A stretch of DNA of 52,636 bases from CAZZKG01 sp964654825 (GTDB taxonomy: Bacteria; Gemmatimonadota; CAZMKB01). Every line of letters starts with the position of its first letter. The first letter of the stretch is position 1. The notes below the pieces were generated by a model. That model worked only from the letters and a program-made list of their open reading frames with translations. It was not told where the DNA came from and made no database searches. The DNA is taken from contig CAZZKG010000022.1 of assembly GCA_964654825.1 (NCBI GenBank), positions 1-52,636 on the forward strand. Direction: 5' to 3'. The translations under genes and the position numbers were made by a program. This document shows positions 42,722-50,241 of this stretch, one piece after another.

Positions 42722-45067
42722 TCAACGACAGGTCTTCATCAGGCTCTTGATCGCCTCACCGACCATCTTCTCGTGTTCCTCGGCTGTCAGAGCTCTGCCG
42801 TATGTCCTGACAATCCTGTCCCATTCCTCGGTACCATAATACCGGTGGCAGCCTATACAGAGCCCTTCCCTCTCGACCAGGTTCCTCTGGTTCTGATCCA
42901 GGGGGCGATCCTCGGGAAGAGGCATGTTGAATACCTGCCAGCCTCCTCTTGTCACAAGCTGATCGAGTGTGAAGGGAAAATCCGGTATCCTGGGAACTTG
43001 CCATTTTGCCGACACGGCACCGGGGATGTCTCCGTACACTCCATGCGACAGATCCTGGAACTCCGGGTGGTCGCCGTTCAGCACGGCGGCACTCCGGGAG
43101 TTTGCGGTTCCGTAGCCGATGGCTTTCGGATCAGTGTGGCAGTTCTCACATGTCCGGGCGACGAGGCTCACGGAATGCGGCTGGAGCGGGGCAAGCGTCG
43201 GTGAATCCTGGCCTGTTGAGGTGCGGTAGTGTCGGTTGAGAGCCTTGACCGCACCATCCCCGTCTATGAATGTCGAAAAGACCTGGCAACCGGGTACGAT
43301 GGGAGACACCTTCCCCCTGTAATTGACACCGAGAATGGGATTCTCCCATCTCAGGAAAGACCTGTTCTCGATGGATAGGTCTCCGAATTCCCTCTTTAGA
43401 GACTGCCTGCCAGTTGCAGGGTCGCGATTCTTCGATGTCTTTATCCAGTCTATCCCTTCGATCCTCCTGTCGTACTGCATGTGGCAGCCGTAACACTGGG
43501 GAGCCCAGGTGGCATGGCAGGCGTAACATTCCATCTTCTCGATGTGCTGCGGAATCTGTTCCATCGCGACCTGTCCCTGCCGGGTCTTGAAAGTACCTGC
43601 AAGAGCAATTTCCTTGAGGAGGGGGATGTCGTGTTCGGTGCCGGTATACCGGCTTATCAGGTAAGCACGATTACCCTCTTTTCTCCAGTTGGCCTTGACG
43701 TTGCCCTTAGTGGTCAACAGGAACTCCCCGACTCCTGATTTGAACGTCCCCCTCTCACCATCCAGGACGACAGGAGTCCCGAAACCGACCGGCAGTTCCC
43801 ACGGGTACCTCTCGGGTGTTCCGTGACAGTCGTAGCAGCTGATCTCGATCTGGTAATAGGTGACCGGATAAATGTTACCGTCGCCGTGGACCTCGATCGA
43901 CGTGTGGCAATCGGTACACTGCATGCCCCTTTCGAAATGAACGTCTTCCCTCACGTGCAGGTATTCCTTGGTGAAGAGAGGTTCCTGGGGATTCGCGTTC
44001 TCATCGTATGGTGGAGCCTTGCCGTCCTTGACGTAATCATACTCGAACATACCGACAAAAGTTGTCCCTATCCTCTTTCCTCTCGTGTGGCAGTGGGTGC
44101 ACTGAGATGCCGGAATCGCCGTGGTGATCCTGTGTTTCAACGGATGGGGCCGGGTTCCGTCATTCTTGATTGTCTTATCATCCCCCTCGTAATGCCCGTC
44201 ATTGCCATAAAGCACGTGACAGGCTGCGCATCCGGAAGCTCTCATGTCCCCTCTCCTGTCTCGCCCCTCACCCCACACATGGCACCGGGCGCACTGTTTC
44301 CTGTGCACATCGGCAAACCCGGCGGCCTCCTCCGAACCCAGCTCCTCCACACCCCGTTCGAAGAAGGGGATTTCCTTCACACCCTCCAGTCTCCTCTGAT
44401 ATCCCTCTTCAATCGCCCGGGAAGTCCATTCCCTGTAGGCATCGGACCCGACCCTCGGCACGGGTCCGTCAGAATCATCCATGGTGAAATCAGCATAGGG
44501 GAATGTCCCCTTGTCGATGAAACCGTTGGAGGAAAGTATCTTGCTAGCCTTTCCGGTTTCCAGCGACATGAGCCCCCTCGCCATCCGGTAAGTATAATCG
44601 ATGCCTGTCCTGCCCGATGGGTCGGACGAACTAACCGCCATGGACAGCAGTTCCCCTCCGACGGGTTTCTCGAGAGCCTGTCCCATGATGCTGGTTATAC
44701 TTCCAGGGCTGTCATGACACTTCGAACAGCCCTTCCCTTCATGGAGCACCCAGAGGCTCGAGGGATTGTGGATCATATTCATGTGCGCTTCCCGCTTGCT
44801 GCGGGCCGATGGATTTCCTTCGTGACAGATGGCACATTCGTATCCCGATCCCTTCCCATATATCTGCTGGGCGAATCCGAGCAAAAACGGCTGCATCCGC
44901 TCGTTGATAATCTCGATCCCTAGGTGACAGGAGAGACAGCCCTCCTCCTCGGTGTCCGGACTTGCAAAGCGGGAGGTTGCGGGTTGAGTGACCACGATCA
45001 GGGTGGTCACAAGAAGGACCACGACACCGGCGGATGACAGGGCATTGGAAAATATAAGTTTTTTCAT
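42722..45067 (-). CDS. Dodecahaem c-type cytochrome, exported
   Basis: From ATG 45067 (AAGGGGAT 5 nt upstream) it has 781 residues. The signal peptide (MKKLIFSNALSSAGVVVLLVTTLIVVTQPA) is followed by twelve CxxCH motifs: CLSCH, CAICH, CSKCH, CARCH, CAACH, CTHCH, CTDCH, CYDCH, CYACH, CYGCH, CENCH and CIGCH. Each would bind one haem c in the periplasm. The spacing is uneven, with a long haem-free stretch of about 130 residues after the third and about 140 residues before CENCH, and extra His residues could serve as distal ligands. Such proteins carry electrons to or from extracellular or periplasmic partners. A tetrathionate/nitrite-type enzyme is less likely, as no CxxCK site is present. Confidence 0.92.
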   Translation of the reverse strand: MKKLIFSNALSSAGVVVLLVTTLIVVTQPATSRFASPDTEEEGCLSCHLGIEIINERMQPFLLGFAQQIYGKGSGYECAICHEGNPSARSKREAHMNMIHNPSSLWVLHEGKGCSKCHDSPGSITSIMGQALEKPVGGELLSMAVSSSDPSGRTGIDYTYRMARGLMSLETGKASKILSSNGFIDKGTFPYADFTMDDSDGPVPRVGSDAYREWTSRAIEEGYQRRLEGVKEIPFFERGVEELGSEEAAGFADVHRKQCARCHVWGEGRDRRGDMRASGCAACHVLYGNDGHYEGDDKTIKNDGTRPHPLKHRITTAIPASQCTHCHTRGKRIGTTFVGMFEYDYVKDGKAPPYDENANPQEPLFTKEYLHVREDVHFERGMQCTDCHTSIEVHGDGNIYPVTYYQIEISCYDCHGTPERYPWELPVGFGTPVVLDGERGTFKSGVGEFLLTTKGNVKANWRKEGNRAYLISRYTGTEHDIPLLKEIALAGTFKTRQGQVAMEQIPQHIEKMECYACHATWAPQCYGCHMQYDRRIEGIDWIKTSKNRDPATGRQSLKREFGDLSIENRSFLRWENPILGVNYRGKVSPIVPGCQVFSTFIDGDGAVKALNRHYRTSTGQDSPTLAPLQPHSVSLVARTCENCHTDPKAIGYGTANSRSAAVLNGDHPEFQDLSHGVYGDIPGAVSAKWQVPRIPDFPFTLDQLVTRGGWQVFNMPLPEDRPLDQNQRNLVEREGLCIGCHRYYGTEEWDRIVRTYGRALTAEEHEKMVGEAIKSLMKTCR

Positions 45068-45164
45068 GTGAATCCCCTTCACTTCACTCCCGCTTCTCGT
45101 GATAGAAGTTTCCGGCGGCGGCGGGATCGATTGGATTTCTACATGTTGTGTTCCCTCTTACTAT

Positions 45165-45193
45165 AATATACAACATAAAGGAATATTGATCAA
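45165..45193 (-). promoter_or_regulatory. sigma70-type promoter of the cytochrome gene
   Basis: Read on the minus strand: TTGATC (45193-45188), 17 nt, TATATT (45170-45165). About 90 nt of leader precede the start codon. Confidence 0.6.
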
Positions 45194-45281
45194 TTACGCA
45201 CTGGAGTTACCTCACTCAACGGATTCATCCGCCTCATCCATTCCCGTCGCTGTATTGATCCCGGCCCTCTTGATTTCCAGT

Positions 45282-45353
45282 AAAAATAGGGACAGTCACC
45301 ATTTTTTCACCATTATTTATTTTGTTCAATAAATGATGACTGTCCCTATTTTT
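45282..45353. repeat. REP-like palindrome, copy 2
   Basis: 17-bp perfect outer arms AAAAATAGGGACAGTCA (45282-45298) and their inverse (45337-45353) flank an AT-rich centre that has its own ATTTATT/AATAAAT pair. The arms match copy 1 at 14037-14093 over the core TAGGGACAGTCA. It lies between the divergent cytochrome and selenoprotein genes. Confidence 0.75.
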
Positions 45354-45485
45354 CCGCATGGCCGGGAACCTCTATTGCTCTCTGTAATTGTCGTCGAATT
45401 TCTGGGATGGAACACAAGCCCCCTTGATTACCCGGATGGAAATACCGAAGTAGGATGGAGGGACACCGAAGGACGTGAGGTGACA

Positions 45486-47597
45486 ATGACATCCAGGGAT
45501 CACGTTTCCACGGAGGAGCACACTGCTGCTCCTCGTGAAACAAAACCTTTTATCGCACGACTCACTACGGTCGTCCTGTTCGGCGCACTATTGGCCGTCC
45601 TGCTCACCAATCTGGCGGGACCTTCGGACCTGTTCGGATTGAATCTCGAACGCCTTTCCAACCTGAATCCCCTGAACGACGAACTGCTCGATGTAGAACA
45701 CAGGGATGGTTACCTTCTTATCACGGCAGGACTCGGGGGGACGGCCCTTGTCGATGTGACGGATCCCTATAATCCACAGGAACTGGACTGGTACCTCGAT
45801 CTTCAGTGCGCGTGGGACAGGTTGTACAACATCTTCTTCGGGGAGCAGCTAATCGCCGGTGCGGGCAGGAGTTGTCCGATCCCCATACTCACTCTGACTG
45901 ATAACAACAAAATCCAGCTCATTTCCCGTCACAGGACCGGATTGTTCGATTACGAGGATGTGACGATATCGGGTGACTCCCTCATTGTTGCAGCTGCACA
46001 TACGAACGGTATAGAAGTCATCGATGTCTCCGATCCCTCCTTCCCGGTTTCACTCGGCAGTACTCCTCTCGATAATGCCTGGGCGGTAAGGGTGGAAGGG
46101 AGCCACGCTTTCGTGGCGGATGGAGGGGCGGGTCTTTCGATCGTCGACATCTCGGACCCCTCTGCTCCTGTTGTCACGGGGCAGCTGGCGCTTGAGGGTT
46201 CTGCAAAGGATGTCCGAGTGAGGAATAATTACGCTTTCCTGGCCCTGGGGGATGCAGGGATCGCGATGATCGACGTCACCGATCCTGAGACACCGTTTCT
46301 CGTCGGGCAGTACAATTCGAGCGGACTCGCCGCCCACCTCGCTGTGGACGACAGCATCGTCGCCGTAGCCGACTGGGATGACATTGAGATCCTGAAATAC
46401 GGACCGGACGGGACACTCGAGGTCGTGGGCCACAAGAACAGTGGTGGACGCGTAATGGGAATCGATCTGGCAGATGACCTGGTATATGTCGCGGAGTGGA
46501 ACCTTCTTCAGGTTTACCGTTTCGGACAGGTCGCCGGTGCTGATCTCGACCTGGATCTTGTGGACATTCACTTTCCGAGGACGGAAGTCGGCCTGAGTCG
46601 GGACACCACTTTCGTAATTTCGAACAACGGCGGATCGACTCTCACCATCGAATCGATCGACATCAGCTTCACAGATTTTTCGCTGGATGTGACCGCTCCG
46701 CTCGACATTCCACCCGGACAGGATTTGAAAGTCACCCTCACCTACACTCCGTCGGTAGAGGACGGGCAAAAGGAATATATCACCTTTAGTTCCAACGATA
46801 CGGATGAGCCATCATTCAGGATCGGCGTGTGGGGAAACGACATCGACCTCAGGGTTGGTGACCAGGCGCACAACTTCACTCTCCCGCTTCTGGATGGTGG
46901 GGAAGTGACCCTGTTCGACCTGCGGGGAAGTGTTGTCGTGCTTTCATTCTTCGCCTCGTGGTGACCGGTCTGCGGTCCGCAGTTAGCGGATATCGAGGAC
47001 GGAATCTGGCAGACTTACCGTGATGAAGGTGTGCTTCTCTACGGAGTGAATGACGAACGAATGCCGGATCTTCTGAATTTCCTTGAGCAGATTGACATCA
47101 CCTTCCCGGTCATCCTCGGTAACCCTCCCGGCTATACCCTCTTTGGTGGTCTCTCACCTTTTCCCAGGGATTACATCATCGACCCCGAGGGGGTCGTCCA
47201 GTACGTCGCGACCGAATATCGCCCGACCGAGATGTCGACCATCATCGAGCGCCTGCTTCCTACCGTCGTTGACGATGAAACCGAGAAATCGACTGATCCA
47301 CTCCTTCCAAGGGGATTCCTGCTCCAGCAAAACTTCCCGAATCCCTTCAACCCGAGTACAACGATCAGATTTGAGATCGCTGATGGCATGGTATCAGGAG
47401 AAGTCGAGCTCTCGATCTTTGACATGAGAGGTCGAAAGATGAAGACACTCATCAACGAAGTGATGGGTGAGGGACTTCACGCCATCCACTGGGACGGAAC
47501 CGACGAGACTGGAAACCGGCTCCCATCGGGAACGTACCTCTACAGCCTGAAGATCGGGAACGAGCAGTCCGTGCGCAAGATGATCATGATACGGTGA
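45486..47597 (+). CDS. Candidate selenoprotein: LVIVD propeller, ASH-like and SWUxxC thioredoxin domain with sorting domain
   Basis: The ATG at 45486 has GAGG 5 nt upstream. Two frames separated by UGA (46962-46964) lie in the same phase and join into 703 residues. Order: a membrane-anchor or signal segment (TTVVLFGALLAVLLTNLAG), LVIVD propeller repeats (VDVTDPYNPQ, IDVSDPSFPVSLGS, VDISDPSAPVVTG, IDVTDPETPFLVG), an ASH/Hydin-like beta domain (VISNNGGSTLTIESIDIS), then APxFTLPLLDG-type thioredoxin with VVVLSFFASW-U-PVCGPQLADIE. UGA (codon 493) occupies the first Cys of WCxxC. NFPNPFNPST then gives the sorting domain. Probably a surface-exposed redox or peroxide-scavenging protein. Confidence 0.85.
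46962..46990 (+). promoter_or_regulatory. UGA selenocysteine codon with SECIS-like hairpin
   Basis: UGA at 46962-46964. Immediately downstream, TCCGC (46976-46980) pairs with GCGGA (46986-46990), extended by a G-T pair, around the loop AGTTA (46981-46985). The loop starts 17 nt after the UGA and has G in its second position, matching the bacterial SECIS rules. An outer GTCTGC/GCAGAC pairing further supports a folded element. Confidence 0.65.
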
Positions 47598-47641
47598 TAG
47601 AACACCTACGAGATAAAGATCGTCTGTTACTCTTCGATTGA

Positions 47642-47680
47642 AAGCCGGGGAAGACCTCGATCACCCCCGGCTTTTCTTTT
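47642..47680 (+). terminator. Rho-independent terminator after the second selenoprotein gene
   Basis: AAGCCGGGG (47642-47650) pairs with CCCCGGCTT (47665-47673), followed by TTCTTTT. It ends the 45486-47597 transcript. Overlapping alternative hairpins TGCGCCC/GGGCGCA and CCCGGCAG/CTGCCGGG follow at 47682-47708. Confidence 0.8.
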
Positions 47681-47853
47681 GTGCGCCCGGCAGGGCGCAT
47701 CTGCCGGGAGGTAGAGCCTTCATCGCGGTGACCATCGCTATCAACCGGGATGTGAAAACGAACCGGGAAGTGGCCGGGAGATTTATGATCACCTGGAAGG
47801 TCCTATCGGGGGAACCTCTCCTCGCAGAAAAGGGCCTCCATCAAAAATCTCCC
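47681..47853. other. Intergenic segment with alternative hairpins, no gene
   Basis: Contains two mutually exclusive stems (47682-47699 and 47686-47708) right after the terminator. A short open frame across the region (47638-47904) has no start signal or motif and is judged spurious. Confidence 0.5.
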
Positions 47854-47885
47854 TTGACAACCCCCCCCCCCGAGTACGTTATCAT
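47854..47885 (+). promoter_or_regulatory. Promoter with C11 tract in the spacer (possible phase variation)
   Basis: TTGACA (47854-47859) is followed by A, eleven C residues (47861-47871) and TATCAT (47880-47885), a spacer of 20 nt. A 17-nt spacer needs three C fewer. The homopolymer can slip during replication and change promoter strength. Confidence 0.45.
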
Positions 47886-47985
47886 TAATATACATCACTC
47901 CTGAGGGCCGTCTGGGCCTCGCCCTTTGTTCATACACTCATTGAATATCCAGTTTCCAGAGAACTCCTACCAGGAGGAGGACATC

Positions 47986-50241
47986 ATGAAACGCCTTGTC
48001 GTCTTTTTCTTGAGTATGACAACAGTAATTTCCATAGTCGGTGTGAATCTTCTCGCACAGGAACCGGTTGGTGAAAGGTATCCCAAAGTATTGGGAGAAT
48101 TCTGGTCTTTACCTACAAAAGGGGGAGTAGTCCCGGGATTCGGGCCGGGTGGTGATTTTGGGGATGGAGAGGGAAGTCTTCCAGAAGGTGAATGGACCTG
48201 GTATGAAAACAGAGTTAAATTTCTCAGGCGATTTGATAAGAATGTCGTTGATTGGACTCATGTGATGAGCTGGGAAAAAATATATAACCAGTATTCTCCA
48301 GTATTAACTTGTATTAGCTTAAACCATGATTTTTTCGGCCACTATTATGATCACGATTCTTACCATGGCGCATCGAAGCAGGATCTCTTAACAAAGAGCA
48401 AAGCCGGGCCGCTTCTCATCGGCTCGGATGTTTCTCAAGAGGTATATGCGAGATATGATACCCATAATTTTAATCATTCATATTTCTCTGAAGTCAATGC
48501 CGACCATGGGAAAAGAGAATTGAGTGACTGGTTGAGCCCTGGGTGGTTCGAGATGGCAGTCGGGGATATTGTGAACGATATTGATTATCTGGGAGATGAT
48601 TATTACGACATTACTATTGAACATGCGGAATCGCTTTCTCACTTTCAGCATGCATGTTGGGACGCCCCTGACAATGACAGAAATTGTTCTCGTGATCAGA
48701 TGGATGTTCGTGATTATACGTATGTAATGGTGTTGCCAATAGAACTTGATGAAATAACGCTGACAGACTGTTGGCTCACACGTCACTATGAAATCATGAA
48801 GGTTACTGACATCATAGAACCCCAGACATTACGTGCGAAGAGAGCTCAACTCGGAACACCGCAAATAGATTTTTATCCAGGACAAGAGATCAGACCGCTC
48901 ATATGGGCCAACCCTATCATGTGGGGAAGTACCGCGTTTTTCATGAATCCTTCCGAGGATGCTCCCCGGGCATACCTGCAGAGTACAGACAGCGGCCTCT
49001 ACTGGTTGTCGAATGTTACCGCTGCCTTTGCGGGGAACCATCTTTTGAAGGCACAAGTAGCTATCAATCGTGATTTCCCATCAATAGACACTACAATATA
49101 CCTGGATGACGGCCTCATGCTCGATGCATATCTCGGGAGCGGCTTGAAGGCCAAGGTGAACACGCAAAAGGTCTATCTTCATGCCGAGAAGATCGATTTG
49201 AATCTGGACGGTCTCCCCGATTGCCCGGGAGGGTTGAGTGAGAATTGTGAGGAAGAGAGGATGGATGCGTGGAGGCAAGGGTATGTTCATTTTCTTACAG
49301 ACATAAGGGATTCTGCAGCTTCTCCGGCGATCCGAAATAATGCAGATTACGTCTACATCACCCCCAACGGGCATCCGGATGCTTCGATTCGCCAGTTGGT
49401 GAACGGGCGTCATTTCGAAGATGTGAACGGTGGATTCCAGGAAGCCACTCTGGATAAAGTATTAGAACATTGTTACCAATACGAGAATTTTGATTATAGA
49501 GACCCCAGGAAAGTCCTGTTTTTCGAACGGGAAGTGGATCCCATCGATCCCAATGAGCCGAATCATGTGAATCTGTCGATGATGAGACTTACCATGGCTC
49601 TCTCACTCATCACCACGAATTATGGGAACTATGGGACCGTAGGTGGCCCCATTGGGCACCATTATAACACTCGTACGCCTTTGTTCAATGATTTGTATGA
49701 CAGTTACGATGTGGAGATAGAGGATTACTATGATGAATATGCGGTTGATTCAGAGGGGCACGGTTGCCGTAATGTGGCCTTTCCCATCGATAATGAGTTA
49801 TATTTATATCAGAGCCGATACTATCTTGGAGAACCGATTGAAGAGGCGTATCCGGATATAGATCCACAGGATCCGGATTTGCCGTATCCACGATGGTACA
49901 GGGACCATGAAGACATCATCTACCGGGAATTCGATCATGGACTGGTGATAGCACATCTGGCACTGGAGAGCTGTCCCGGCGGGAGAGATGTGTATGATGT
50001 CGTGTTCGATGGGATGGTTATCCAGGAGGATCCGAGGGAATGGACAATGTTATGCCCTGGGGGATGTTGTTTCATGGAGATAGAAGGAGGCCCGTGTCCG
50101 GGATACTATAACGATGGGACGAATTCGGGTATTCATCATAAAATCGGCGTCGTTGTCGATCCAAGTGGAACCGGCGATGCGATCATCTTGTTGAAAGAGG
50201 GTGATGGATTCAGTTATGATCCGGAGCAACACATCGAGTAG
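47986..50241 (+). CDS. Exported protein of unknown function, glycosidase-like traits
   Basis: From ATG 47986 (AGGAGGAGG 6 nt upstream) it has 751 residues with signal peptide MKRLVVFFLSMTTVISIVGVNLLA. No named family is certain. RRFDKNVVDWTHVMSW near residue 80 and NLSMMRLTMALSLITTNYGNYGT near 550 echo the layout of the lipoprotein at 33473 (ALSKWDLVSPS and EVRYALTMTLMTDAYFSYDS), each followed by an Asp/Tyr-rich stretch and a REFDHGLVIA or SFDKGVVIG strand. A distant TIM-barrel glycosidase relation is possible. It has no C-terminal sorting domain. Cys is frequent near the end (CPGGCC). The poly-C promoter lies upstream. Confidence 0.6.
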   Translation: MKRLVVFFLSMTTVISIVGVNLLAQEPVGERYPKVLGEFWSLPTKGGVVPGFGPGGDFGDGEGSLPEGEWTWYENRVKFLRRFDKNVVDWTHVMSWEKIYNQYSPVLTCISLNHDFFGHYYDHDSYHGASKQDLLTKSKAGPLLIGSDVSQEVYARYDTHNFNHSYFSEVNADHGKRELSDWLSPGWFEMAVGDIVNDIDYLGDDYYDITIEHAESLSHFQHACWDAPDNDRNCSRDQMDVRDYTYVMVLPIELDEITLTDCWLTRHYEIMKVTDIIEPQTLRAKRAQLGTPQIDFYPGQEIRPLIWANPIMWGSTAFFMNPSEDAPRAYLQSTDSGLYWLSNVTAAFAGNHLLKAQVAINRDFPSIDTTIYLDDGLMLDAYLGSGLKAKVNTQKVYLHAEKIDLNLDGLPDCPGGLSENCEEERMDAWRQGYVHFLTDIRDSAASPAIRNNADYVYITPNGHPDASIRQLVNGRHFEDVNGGFQEATLDKVLEHCYQYENFDYRDPRKVLFFEREVDPIDPNEPNHVNLSMMRLTMALSLITTNYGNYGTVGGPIGHHYNTRTPLFNDLYDSYDVEIEDYYDEYAVDSEGHGCRNVAFPIDNELYLYQSRYYLGEPIEEAYPDIDPQDPDLPYPRWYRDHEDIIYREFDHGLVIAHLALESCPGGRDVYDVVFDGMVIQEDPREWTMLCPGGCCFMEIEGGPCPGYYNDGTNSGIHHKIGVVVDPSGTGDAIILLKEGDGFSYDPEQHIE

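Noticed and set aside
43823..44923. A 366-codon plus-strand frame inside the cytochrome gene
   Set aside because: The minus strand has twelve haem motifs and a signal peptide; the plus frame is an antisense artefact.
28515..46964. General UGA recoding (to Trp or Gly) as an explanation of the two in-frame UGA codons
   Set aside because: UGA is used as a normal stop in several genes here (for example purSL, purQ and the overlapping operon genes), and both in-frame cases fall exactly on the Cys of CxxC.
47638..47904. Small plus-strand open frame across the terminator and poly-C tract
   Set aside because: It runs through a terminator hairpin and a homopolymer and has no ribosome-binding site or motif.
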